64,000 nt of DNA, from positions 273,128 to 337,127 of the forward strand of contig SJOL01005810.1 of assembly GCA_004794785.1 (NCBI GenBank), in the 5' to 3' direction. Shown here piece by piece: positions 11,930 to 22,800 of the stretch. The notes under the pieces were generated by a model that made no database searches, was not told the DNA's origin, and worked only from the letters and a program-made list of their open reading frames with translations. The number at the start of each line of letters is the position of its first letter. The first letter of the stretch is position 1. This stretch comes from Opisthorchis felineus. Lineage: Eukaryota > Platyhelminthes > Trematoda > Opisthorchiida > Opisthorchiidae. Position numbers and translations under genes: made by a program.

Positions 11930-12065
11930 AGTAGTTCAAGTAGAACCAAAGGTTGATGGGAACTCGGGGACTGCGCCTACCTGACGAGTTCCAAGAAGGG
12001 TGAAACCAGTCGTGGTCTATCGAAGGGTTTTCATCAACGTTATAAGTAGCGTGTTACATCTAAAG
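11930..12065 (+). ncRNA. Hammerhead-ribozyme repeat, copy A
   Basis: The catalytic core is CTGACGA (11981-11987) and GAAAC (12002-12006). CTGANGA allows any base at the fourth-from-last position, so this core is complete. Stem II is GTTC/GGGT with a CAAGAA loop, held partly by G-U pairs. Stem III is ACC/GGT around a six-base loop, with C at 12017 in the cleavage position. The distal part of stem I is AACTC (11971-11975) with GGGTT (about 12025-12029). The 5' flank TTCAAGTAGAAC and the 3' flank TAAGTAGCGTGTTACAT are shared with the other copies. This is the only copy with the usual C at the cleavage site. Whether it still cleaves is unknown. Confidence 0.7.
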
Positions 12066-13689
12066 TCTAGTATGCATCTTCGAGCCAGGTTTCTATGGAC
12101 ACCTCTTTAGTTTTTCTAAGGCATGCTGCTTAATTGAGTTCCCTAACCCACCACTAGTGTGTATTTTTTCACTGACGGTATTCGAACGGAAAATGAAAGC
12201 CTAGGCAGGAAAAATACAATCAAACGACCGTTCGGGGGTTTCGGTTGTAGATTATGTAAATCCGTTCTTTTCAAATCCAGTATTTCCAAAGGTGTCTTCA
12301 GCCCTCTTGGTCTTGGGTCGTTTCTTTTTTGCAAACACGCTACTGCCGACCAGCTAGCTCACTAACTAATGGGTTTATCAATGGTTTCTAATACGCAGCT
12401 CATTTGTGGAATTTAAACAACTTTACCAGTGAATTTCAGCGGCTTATTGGTGACGTATTTACTAATACATCCTTCTTTGTAGTTCAGCTGTTGGCACAAT
12501 ATGTGCCTCATAGCAGCAGAACCTGTAGGACAACCAGCGCCGTGCGCTCCCCATTCCTACAATACTATTTCCAAATCACATCTATCACAGTAAACCTTTG
12601 TTGGTGTTTAGAGTAAATAGCAGGAAACTCAGAATGCCAATCAATTAGTCTTTACAAATGCGCGGTCACTCCATCACGCTGGCTGTTGTGCAATATTTTC
12701 GGATATCCGCGGCTGTTCCTGACGTCATCACCGAGGTCCATACTACTCATCGTCAGTGGTCTGGTGCTTTGTTTGTCAATCAGCTTAAAGCAATTATCGA
12801 ACCGGTATGTGACTGTCTTCATTAAATGTTCCTTATTTACTTACCTTCCGCTCCCAGCGATACAGTGTGCTGAGCTCGGTGGTTCTTAACCTCATATGTC
12901 TGCATCCCCTAGGTCTGTGAAATGAAGGAGTTGGCGATATAAGTCACCTTCAGAAAGTTGAGACGAGTTGCTCTGATTATGTATATTATTGGTAGCATAA
13001 CAGCAGTGAAGACGGGGCCTATCGACAATTTGGCCTGGTCTGTTTTGTTAATTATTTTCTTATGCTGGTTTACCAGGACAGACCCGGCAGATTCAATGCT
13101 CCTCGCATTCACATCCGTTGCACGAAGAAGACGACAGCACCACAGAAGCAGTAGGGTGCACATGGTCCACTTTTTAAAGACAGTGTGGGGCTATCGCACC
13201 TTATCAGTGGCAGCTATTGTCTCACCAGGCACATCATCACTGGTCTTCCATTGGTTGCCTGGCTACGTTATTTATACGCTCTGAGGGTTGAAATTTAGCA
13301 CGATTTAATCAAAGGCGGCAAAATGCCACAAAGTGATTTTTTTTGAAGCTCAGAAGACCTTTATTCGAAAAGTGAACAATCAAGCAGAATGCATCTGATC
13401 AGTATGGGAGAGGAAAAACTGTGCTAACAAACAAGGCCTGTGAGGATGCTCCACAGCAGTTGCTGAAAGCAACTTCAGGGTCATGTGAACTTTGTACGTT
13501 GTAGTAACTATTCCCACAAAAAATAACCCGATCCAAAGATGACAAATTTGATAAGCAATGATGAATGGTAGGTTACTCTTATGATGACAGCACACTACCA
13601 GTTTTTTCAAGAAAAGAAATCCTCTGGTCAAGTGCACACATTTGCACACCAATATCGTTTTAAAGGAAGACTCAACTGAATGAATGAGA
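12066..13689. other. No recognisable gene
   Basis: Contains a 108-codon + frame (12958-13284) and a 90-codon minus frame (13380-13652) without recognisable domains or good splice borders. I take both as chance frames. Confidence 0.4.
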
Positions 13690-13691
13690 AT

Positions 13692-13840
13692 AGTGCACGA
13701 ATTTCGGGCAATTTGGGTTTAAGTAGAACATAAGGCTGCCAGAAGCTAGGGAAGTGAGCCTACCTGATGGGCCCCAAGAAAAGCGAAACCAGTCTTGGGC
13801 AGTCGAAGAGTTTTCAGTAAACGTACGAGTAGTTTCCTTC
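13692..13840 (+). ncRNA. Hammerhead-ribozyme repeat, copy B (core mutated)
   Basis: CTGATGG at 13764-13770 replaces the core CTGATGA; the last A is essential in known hammerheads, so cleavage is doubtful. GAAAC (13785-13789) is intact. Stem II reads GCCC/AAGC and is partly broken. The 5' flank (AATTTCGGGCAATTTGGGTTTAAGTAGAACAT in two pieces) and the 3' flank (TCGAAGAGTTTTCAG, then ACGAGTAG) match copies A, C and D. It lies about 1.4 kb from the nearer Penelope-like fragment and is oriented against it. Confidence 0.65.
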
Positions 13841-15225
13841 AAGAAAAATCCTCTGGTGATTTTTACCTCGGGTGTGGTTGTCGTAAACATGTCGGTCGTG
13901 TTGTTCATGAAGCACCAAACGTTTTTGGATGCACTCCTCGAGTGTATCTGCTTGTTGATTAAGAAAATATCAGTGTTACAGATTCCTAGGGTAAAAAACC
14001 CGTCTAGTTCATACAAGTCCGAGAACAATTCTTCGAGTGGAGCGCTAAAGAGTTCAGGACACAATTGTTGGAACTGTAGAAGTATGGAAGAAGGAAGAAA
14101 TTGTGTTGAAAAGGTACCCAAATAAGCCCTAAGTGAGACACGATAAGTAGTACGTCTTCCATCATTCCTAGCGACACCTTCGATTAAAGGTACAGTGGCC
14201 CCTTCAAATGGGGACTTTCCGCGTGACCTAGACAAAAGGGTCCCTTTTACGGTCCAGGTCCCTAGTAGGCGGGATCGAACGTGTTGAAGTTTGTATGACA
14301 ACCTAGTGAAACCTAATTTTATTATTCAATATCTGCATGCTAAATGGCATATTATCATGTGGTTTATCTGCAATGTATAATGCTTATAATATTATATCAT
14401 TATCTCTACTTCATTCGGTTTGAAATGTGATTCTATCACAGGCTGCAAAAAACATGGTACACTACTAAGAACCCAAATGACCATTTTTATCCGTGAAATC
14501 TCATTAAAGGAAGCTGGTCACTCTGAGATCTTCGTGATTTTGAAATAAACTTGCTTCTCCTTGTCATCTGCCATTTCACCTTTCGTTGTACTACTTTACT
14601 AGTTAGCTGAAATAAAGTGGTGAGTGCGAATTCGCTGACAAACCAAAGGCAAAAATTTGCTCATCTGCCATGCTTGTGTGATCGAAGTTAATTGAAAAAA
14701 GATGAGGATTATCCTTTACCTCGTGGACTTCCATGCCGATGAGCTGCATAGCCGGTGTTTCGGAGAGGAGATCTTGGTTTTCGGAGAAGTTCGGTAACAA
14801 TCGGTGGATTTGTTGCTGGGCAACGTTTGGCTTTTGACACAAAAGTTTCGTCAGGCCAAGTGAGTAAGTAGGTTGATTGGGTTTTAAGGCAGTCAGGGAA
14901 CCAATCCGTGAGATTTCTTATGACTAGCCGACTTGATCAGTGCTGAGTGTCAGCCTGATGTTCCTGCTTGCTGGTTAGTGGGGCGACTAACATTTACGAT
15001 AGATTGGTTAGGGGGGAGTTGTCTTCATGCTGAACCCGGATTTTGCGGCCTTGCTTTTTCTGTCTAGGACACCTTAATGGGATATTCCTCTTGGGGTCGT
15101 TCACAGATTTTGTTCGCCTGTGTTCGCCGAGGGGTGTCGGGACAATTGGTTTGGGGTTGGGGTTGGTTAATTGGATCTTACTCTGCTTGGATTTTGTACT
15201 TTTAGACCCACATCATTTTGCTGAT
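13841..15225. other. No recognisable gene
   Basis: A 209-codon minus frame (13672-14301) covers part of this and also runs antisense through hammerhead copy B. It shows no domain, and its C-terminal part is simply the reverse of the repeat, so I reject it as a gene. The rest, to the Penelope-like fragment, shows nothing. Confidence 0.5.
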
Positions 15226-15227
15226 AA

Positions 15228-15645
15228 CTGCGCACCACCTTATGTCATCTCGGCTGATCTAAATCCGCTCTCCACACGCTTGCCAGTTCTACGCCCTCTA
15301 TTCTATTCACGCTGGAATGCTTGGCAATTTCCACCGCCTCGGCCACCAATCGCTGTGGTGTGAATCTTAAACCCCGTCTCAGAATGTCCACATTTTCCAA
15401 ATCTATCCTGTGCCCAGTGTCTAGTGCATGCCCTGCCATTGCCGAATCTTTGACTATCGCCTGATATTCATCTATGTTTCTCGGTAGTCTGTTAATTGAT
15501 CGCTTATGCTCACCGATTCTGGTGTGCAATTACCTGGCTGTCTGACCTACATAAACCTTCGCACAGTCGTTACATTTTATTTTGTATACACAGTTCCTAA
15601 TCCTATCAGTCCAATCATTTAATCGAGCTAAATCTGTGTTAGGTG
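15228..15645 (-). mobile_element. Penelope-like element fragment A: GIY-YIG endonuclease end
   Basis: The minus-strand frame encodes the C-terminal endonuclease of a Penelope-like element: NCVYKIKCNDCAKVYVGQTAR, then after one stop LHTRIGEHKRS, then ALDTGHRIDLENVDIL, LRFTPQRLVAEAVEI and NRIEG. VYKI and YVGQT correspond to the GIY and YIG motifs. It matches fragment B over nearly its whole length, including the short sequence after the stop (ATCTCGGCTGATCTAAA against ACTCGGCTTATCTAAAA on the + strand). It breaks off upstream of the endonuclease, so the reverse transcriptase is missing. The in-frame TAA at about 15533 makes it a pseudogene. Confidence 0.85.
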
Positions 15646-15947
15646 TCGGCCAAGGGATTTTTTGTGTTAAAGTGGTTCACCAAGTGTTAAGCCGATGGGG
15701 AAACCTACATGGATGTGGGTTCAGCTAAGGGTCTAGTTCCTCCGGTTCGGTTCACGTAATGGTCCCTCTTGAACGTAGTTTGCACTTTTCGTTCGTCTGT
15801 GTGGATGAGCTAGTGCTACGATAGTTGTGTAAGGAAGAGGGATTCTGTGAACTTTGGTTGGGTTGGGATTTCCACTCCTCCTCCACCTGTTTTTGCCAAT
15901 AATTATACGTGCATTGACAACCACACACAGTCACGTGTCAACTCGGC
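15646..15947 (-). mobile_element. Penelope-like element, probable 3' untranslated spacer
   Basis: About 300 bases between the two same-orientation fragments. The part next to fragment B (GGTTGGGTTGGGATT and the stretch after it) is loosely similar to the sequence downstream of fragment A (GGGGTTGGGGTTGGTT). It is therefore most likely the 3' untranslated region of fragment B. No coding content was recognised. Confidence 0.5.
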
Positions 15948-16985
15948 TTATCTAAAACCGTTTTCCATACGCTCTCCACCCTCGATTCGATTCACGCAGT
16001 GATGCTTGGTAATTTCCACCGCCTCGGTTATCAGCCGCTGTGGTGTGAATCGCAGTCCCCGTCTTAAAACCTCCACATTCTCCAGATCTATTCTATGTCC
16101 CGTGTCTAAGGCATGTACCGCCATCGCTGAGTCTTTGACCAGCGTTTGGTATTCTTCCGCATTCCTTGGTGGTTTGTTTACTCTCCTTTTATGCTCACCA
16201 ATTCTGGTGTGCAATTCCCTGGCAGTTTGTCCTATGTAAACCTTAGTGCAGTCGTTGCAGTTAATTTTATACACACAGTCCCTAGTCCTTTCAACCGGAA
16301 GGGAATCTTTCAACTGCACCAAAACTGAGCGTAGCGTTTTTCCCTCCTGGAAAGTTACTCGAATGTTTGCTAAGTTCAGCAATCTTCGAATAACCTCCGA
16401 TGTTCCTGGCTTATATGGAATGATTGCTGTACCAATCCATTCCTTACTGGGTCTAGATACCGGAGCCAATATCCTTCTTAATTGCCGCCTACTCAAACTC
16501 ACTGGGTATCCAATTTCTTGAAGTCTGTTGGCAATCTCAATTTGAGCTGCTGTTCGGTCGATCTCTTCTGTGCGCCGCGCTCTGACTCGACTAAACATCG
16601 ATGAGACAATATGGCGTACACGGACTTTGGGTGTGCTGATTAATAGTTTAAGACGGTTCCTGTGTCTGTTGGTTTCTGGTAGACTTGATTTGAGTATTTA
16701 ACCTATTGACTTAATCGTGGAAGCTGTCCACGTTATCAAGTTTGATTACAACAAAGGTATCGTCAACGTAACGCCAAAAAACTTTCGGTGGACAATGATA
16801 TCCGGCCAAAGCCATTTGTTTGAAGTCTTCCACATAGATATTTGCTAAAACTGGGGATATTGGAGATTCCATTGCAAGACCTTATTCTTGTGAGTAAGCA
16901 TTTGTCTCAAAAACAAACTGATCGAGATTCGAACACACTCTTATGCCGTCAACTATTTCATCCCATCTTGATGTTTTATTGCATT
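15948..16985 (-). mobile_element. Penelope-like element fragment B: reverse-transcriptase palm plus GIY-YIG endonuclease
   Basis: Penelope-like elements encode a telomerase-related reverse transcriptase followed by a GIY-YIG nuclease, and both are seen here. From about 16985 down: EIVDGIRVCSNLDQFVFETN, one stop, GLAMESPISPVLANIYVEDF (the MGSPxSPxxANxYxExF block), then FWRYVDDTFVVIK with the catalytic YVDD at about 16770. After a stop and a frameshift near 16680 comes NRHRNRLKLLIST and a clean 217-codon frame (16598-15948). That frame contains CVYKINCNDCTKVYIGQTAR, LHTRIGEHKR, HALDTGHRIDLENVEVL and LRFTPQRLITEAVEI. The endonuclease half is uninterrupted while the reverse-transcriptase half has two stops. 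The N-terminal part of the reverse transcriptase is absent. The element is dead but fairly recent by its open endonuclease. Confidence 0.9.
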
Positions 16986-18120
16986 TTAATTGTCAGAAAG
17001 ATTTGTATTCATCGTAAGGACAGATTTTACTTGAGTACCCGTCTGATATTGGGGCTATTCATTTATGTCTAAATAATATGAGGTAGGATCTGCCTGCAGT
17101 ACACTTTTGTAAACAGAATAAACTTGTGTGGTGTCGTGAGGCTCCTAAGGGCTTTCGAGGGTAGAATACTCTATTGTACTCTTACCAGTGGAACTCAGTG
17201 TCACATGAACTGAGACGCACATAATCTAGGAAGGTGGCTTCAAGGAGCAATTACTAAAAAGTTCCTTTGCTTCATTGATGTACGACAGTAGCAAAACCCT
17301 TGAATTGGCGCTCACTCTCAGTTTAACATTAGTTCAGCAGTGGATCGTGATACCCTTCTGACTGAATTAAACTATGCTCAGTTCCTTCTTTTGGGACACC
17401 AGCGGCACATTTTTTGGTATGATCGCCTATGGACCTGAGTGGTGCACCTAAAGCGTCTTATAGAGTATGATTAGGCTCAATATACTTACAGCTTTTCCAC
17501 AATGTTGTCCAGAAGAATAAGTGACTATCGCTAAGCTCACGTTCAGTATTGAAACGTACGCGATAGGACCACCCTTTATGCGAAAAGTTCGCTATCAAGC
17601 TCGTTTGGCAGTACCAGCAATCCACTCTGGAGGTAAATAGTTGAGTCAAACTTGTGTTCGAAACATGAGGTCTCCCATCAATTAAATAAGTCAATTGTCG
17701 GGTCAACTAACATCTCAGGTACCAGATTTCTGAACAAAGGAAGCCTCAGTAGTGAAACCTTTAAAAAGATCCCGTTCCATTCTGGGATCGTAACATTTCT
17801 TCCATCATTTCAACGGTGAAAGACAAGATAACTCCCTTAGGGACAGAGGTACCTATTTACTAGGCAACAAAATGGAGAATTACTGTGTATAGCACAAAGC
17901 CCTTGTACCTTTGTGTCATAGGGGACAAAAGTGTGCATCACGTGGATATAAATTATGATGTGACTGACGATGAACACCGAAACACTGTGCACTGAAGGCA
18001 CGATTTATGATAAGAAATCACCCACTTTTATTGGTGTTCAACATGAAATTCCATGGGAACTTTTGAATGCTTCATGAAGCCAAATTGCCTTTACGAACAA
18101 GTGTCTTTCGTCAGCCCACA
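16986..18120. other. No recognisable gene
   Basis: The N-terminal half of the Penelope-like reverse transcriptase would be expected here on the minus strand, but I cannot recognise it. A minus frame of 82 codons (17458-17706) has no family resemblance. Confidence 0.45.
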
Positions 18121-18124
18121 ACTA

Positions 18125-18248
18125 GGAAATAAGATTATAGGAAATTCGGTGACTCCGCTTACCTGATGGGCTCCAAGAAGGGAGAAACTAAAAGTGGGTA
18201 ATCGAAGACTTTTCAGCACACTTACGAGTAGCCCTTTACATGGATGGA
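18125..18248 (+). ncRNA. Hammerhead-ribozyme repeat, copy C (core mutated)
   Basis: CTGATGG (18163-18169) again carries G for the last core A; GAAAC is at 18184-18188. Stem II can form as GCTCC/GGAG-like pairing, offset by one base. The upstream GACTCCGCTTAC and the downstream TCGAAGACTTTTCAG and TTACGAGTAG match copies A and B. The two mutated copies share the same A-to-G change, so they may descend from one mutated source. Confidence 0.6.
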
Positions 18249-19474
18249 AGTATTATTCCCATTACTGTTGCCGAGCTACCTATTGACAACACGGAAAATG
18301 AGCCAATATGAGTCCTAGGTAGGCCAGTTCTTCTCCTCCACTTTTCAGCGGGGACTAATTGACAAACTGTAGTTTGTTAACTATTTTAATGGCGTGTTAG
18401 AATTTTCAGGGAGAGATTGCACTAGGTCATGTCCGCCTAGTCATTCTGATGTAAACACCAAACTTGCAACTACATCTGCCCTTGAAATCACGGAAATCGT
18501 CCAGATAGACCAAGATGACCAAGAGAAATATTCATTCTCTTCCGCAGAGAGTTTCTCGTTGAGGCTACAACCTGCGAGTTGGTGGCTGACGGCGAACACT
18601 TTTATGGATTTCCAACGTAATGGTCTCCTTTCAGAGGGTTCTCTTTGTAGTGAGGTTAACTCGTATGACTAGTTAGCAAACCTGGTCAGATTGTAATCCA
18701 GAAATCTTCTGTGTTTAAGATCTAAATGCGTTTGCAAAAGGTGACCTGACTTTGGTCATGGAGTGATCAATTTGAGCACGCGCCTTGTTATGTGCTCTCA
18801 CAGACCGTATCCTACCTTCCAATTAGACACACATCTAAATCAGCAAATTCAAAGGCGTATTTGGTGAAAATGGTTAAAAACAATCGAAACCATCTGAAGC
18901 GATTTTGATTCCTATCAGACTAAGTAAGAAGGCAAATCGTTGCAGGACGAAATACGCCGTAGATGCACTGCGATAAGTAACACTTCGATGTGTAAATATT
19001 AGAAGGCCTTTTGTTATTACGACCATTCAGGATTCTCACATATCCTTACTCCTCCGCAACGAAGAATCTTCAGACTTGAAACCAGTCTACCCACGCTCAA
19101 GTAGTTTTTCAGTACAAAAGAAGATTTGTAAATGTGCGCATTTCTAGAAATATGGCTCAACTTGCTCTGGGGTTGAGAAAGGCCATTACAATCCAAAAAT
19201 GTTAAGGTTCAAACTGACTATCGCACAGAAAAAGCTCTCACCTAATAAAATATCTCATCTCAACGTTTTTAATCACATTTGTCCGAAATCTTCATTTACC
19301 GTTTGTGAACATCCAGTGTTTCCTTGTTGCTTCCTCGATCGTGTTAAAGATGCGATTATTTTCGTAAACCAGTTTTACCACAGTTGTCCAAATATGGAGT
19401 ATTAACATGCCGTTTTACTGACTATATGCTCCTGTATAATAACCATGTTTTCGTCGGATAAGTGATGTAAAATA
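18249..19474. other. No recognisable gene
   Basis: A 92-codon + frame (18394-18672) begins near a possible acceptor (AGAATTTTCAG) but has no recognisable content. Nothing else stands out. Confidence 0.4.
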
Positions 19475-19479
19475 GATGT

Positions 19480-19700
19480 AATACACTACTCATGAGTTTG
19501 ATGATAACTCTTCGACAACCCACGACCGGTTTCGCCCTTCCTGGGGCTCATCAGTCCCGAGTTTCTGTCAACCTCATGTTCTACTTGAACCCGAATTGCA
19601 CGAAATTAGCGGAATACAGTCATTTGTATACCTTTTTTGTTTTGATAGGTGACTCACTTCGAACCCAGCTGAATCTCTTGTTTATAATGTTCTTAAGCAA
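19480..19700 (-). ncRNA. Hammerhead-ribozyme repeat, copy D (intact core)
   Basis: Read on the minus strand, the core is CTGATGA (19554-19548), stem II GCCC, loop CAGGAA, GGGC, then GAAAC (19533-19529). Stem II is a perfect 4-bp helix. Stem III is ACC/GGT with a short loop, and stem I has AACTC pairing with GAGTT. The cleavage position would be T. The 12-base insert CT-CGCCTAC-like seen before the core in copies A-C is missing here. Downstream on the + strand the repeat continues through TTCTACTTGAACCC, GGAATACAGTCATTTG and CAGCTGAATCTCTTGTTTAT. It has the same orientation as the Penelope-like fragments 2.5 kb away. Confidence 0.75.
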
Positions 19701-19738
19701 CTAAGTGTGCTGGTGTGAAAAAATGTTTCATCCTGCAG

Positions 19739-19891
19739 GGGATTAAACCTCCTTTGGGATGGCAAACAATAACTGAAGGGAGGATGTTTGGCTGTGTCGT
19801 TACTTATGCGATCGACGTCTGTTTTCCTTCCGCCATCACCAAGTGGAACCTTCCCTATGCGAAACTGTTTCTCTATCGTAAAGTCATGGTG
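19739..19891 (+). CDS. Candidate orphan exon (unidentified)
   Basis: A 153-base block starts after TTTCATCCTGCAG and ends before GTAAGT. It has an open frame of exactly 51 codons, in phase 0 at both ends. The product begins GIKPPLGWQTITEGRMFGCV and I recognise no family. The acceptor has only a weak pyrimidine tract and follows directly on the repeat around copy D. It lies 10 kb upstream of the KLF start exon, so it would belong to another gene. It may well be chance. Confidence 0.2.
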
Positions 19892-22800
19892 GTAAGTTCA
19901 TTCCTCTTTTCTTTTCCTAGGATCATGCCAGTAGCGCTCTGAGCAGACTGTACCGTACAAGTCGGACTAGTAGCCGTAATTGACTATTCGTTTTCTCCGT
20001 TTGTGGTGCGAATCCCTGCCAAACACAGTTTTTACTGCTGATATATCACGTCCAATCATGGAACCTTCTTACTCTTCCAGGGACAGATTTCCACATAGTA
20101 AACGCCCGCTGGTTTAACGATCGGCAGATATGTTAGCCCAGTCTTTCTTCCAGTGATGGATACCACGGTAGATAGGAGACCGAGACGACCATGACCATGA
20201 TGCCCAACGCCATTTCCGGTTGGGGATTTTCCTCATCAACGTAATGCCTGGGTTACAAAGAATATGTTCAAACCAGATATGTGCAGATGACGTCACCGTA
20301 AACTTCCAAGCAGCTGTAAAATGCCAAAACCACGTTGCTGAAGCGCCTCTTTCGGGACTCTCTCGGTCCCGGATGTAGCAGATCTAGCATCCACACAGAA
20401 GAAAATGACGAATGGCAGCATCATTGTCACTGATTCCTGTAACTAACAGGGGGTTGGAAATGTAACATCTTGGATTTGCTGCATGATCCGTCTGTTTTGA
20501 AAACTGTGGAATCACCTTGATTTAGTTCACTAAGTTCAACAAACACCAGCTCTGCGGATCTCCAAAAGAGTGGCTAGGATTTATACTCACGCCTTGTCAT
20601 ATGAACGCACCACAACCAAATTATGGTTGGCTGGTCAGCAGAGTTATTGGCTTAGCCTAACCAGACCGTAGTCCTAGAGATTTTATTGATCGAATGCGAG
20701 GAGTCAAAGATACGTGCGCAGTAGAGTTGAACAGTAGCCTTGAAAATTCAATGGTTTTCGTGATTTGGTCCTGTTAGTCATAGGTTTTACATAGCTTTTG
20801 CATAGTTTTCAGCGTCTTAGTGCCATATTAAGTCCTATGTGGTGATAGGCACACCAGAGACTAACGCACATACATTAAAGTGGTTAGCAAAATGAGAAAA
20901 GCGCGAGTTTTACATGGAACGTGCATCGTTCACGAGTCACAGCAATCGCGATACGTGAATAATATGACAGTCTCAAACCAGGTAGAAACGCGTTCGCGAA
21001 TTTTGGTTTGGGTTCAACTCTGTAATGGAAAATGTATCGGATTTTAGAGAGAAATCATTTAGGCTGATATTTCATCTGCAGGTTTCTCTTTGGCTCATTT
21101 CACTGAAGAAAGTACCTTGGATCTTGCCGAGGTACACAGCATTCCCTGTATACAGTCTGCACAGTTGCTTCAAGGAGAACTGCCTCTGATAAGGTTATGG
21201 TACTAGTTTAACCTATGAAGTTGGAATTTCGCGCCATGTTAAATTTTAAAAAACATGTTTACAACTGCGAAATCGATTTGTGATTCAAAGCAAGGTAACA
21301 GTTTCCTAGCTAAAGCTGAACGCGAACCCCATCTAATCTGAACGCTCGTTAGGTGGTGCGCGCAAATGTTTCGAAACTAGTTTCACATCACTCAGCTGTT
21401 TCTGATATTACTAGGTGGTTAGCTGATAGAACTTGAGAAGAGTTGAATAACAAACTAATCGGCAACTTGCAAGACCCCTCAGGCTTGAGTATAAAAAAAG
21501 TCGATTTTTAAAAAACCGTATGCAGGTAGTGCAGGTGGTTGCAGCTCATTTCAAGATTATCAGTCCCCTGCAGAATGTCTCCTACTGAAAGAGTTGTTTT
21601 GGTTCTGCACTACATCAGAATGGATATTCCAGGCTTTGACCACTGAGTGTGAGGATACTGGTAGCAGCGGCACCAGGTGGCACACTCCTATTCAACAGGA
21701 TTATGTATAAAGATAGACCTCATTGAAGCAAAAAATCAGTCAACCTCAGTGAAGCACATTCGTAGGCTTTCCGGCAAGAAAATTCAGGTGAACACTGCAG
21801 GTGTCGTGGTTATTCGAGTATGTGATCTAAAGCGCATAATTTTGTGAAATCTGTGTGGTAACCCGCACGGCAGTGGACAATAGCTGGCGGGACATTATAT
21901 GGGCTACTTTCGCCAGCAGTGTACATTTCACTCATACGACTGCTCCATAGTAAGCTAAGGCTTTGATGGAATACCAGGTGTTGGACGATTCCCCACAACT
22001 TGTCTCATCAAAAATCCTCTACATCTTGTCCCACCAGCGATTATGATAAAAAATTTAGAGACTTATTAGTTAGCTGTGATTGTGTAAATTCCAAGTATTC
22101 GACTTCGAAGCTAATTTGCCGCCTTCTGTGAGGGAAACGAATATGCATAATCTTTTGCCTGCTTTATAAATCTTTTATTTTACAGGTACTCTCGCAGAAG
22201 AGCACGCAATCTAGGTGGCCGGATAATCAGGGGTTGGTTAGAGGGACATAAGAAATTTATTAACCTGACATACCTTCCGGCGACAGAAGAAATACCACCT
22301 TTTTCGTATGACAGTGATCCATCAGGTTAATCTTTCATGTCAGGCACATTGTTTATCTTCTATTCTGAACATGAAGCAGAGGAACTTTGGATCAGCTTGT
22401 GCACATTCCTTTCACAATGAAGTAAAAAACGCCAGTATACCAGCCTTGGTGTTTATGCCAACTTTATCAGTATCGGAGTGTACAAAACCTAGAGCAACGC
22501 TCGACCACGACTGAGGCGTACGACAGTACCAATGACTGTACGAGATTTGGGTAAAGAAAATCCCAGAAAGTCTTTTTTTGAAACCTCAGCTGTTCAGATG
22601 ACCCACGAGTAAAACGAGATCAACTAATATCTGGGGTATGTTTGACTCTCCTAGAAGGTAGAAAAAGAAAATAATAGATTTCATTTATGGACACTCCTCC
22701 CGGATGAGGTGCTCTGGGGCTTGTATACTAACTGGAGATTTGTCGATTCAGCCTGATAGTTTCCTTGCGCGCGTCAGGCAGTCTGGATCAGATTCCCAAA

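Noticed and set aside
13672..14301. 209-codon minus-strand open frame, the second longest in the window
   Set aside because: Its C-terminal part is the reverse of hammerhead repeat copy B, it shows no domain, and it has no splice or promoter context.
15043..15363. 106-codon + frame over the Penelope-like fragment
   Set aside because: Antisense shadow of the element's endonuclease and 3' region.
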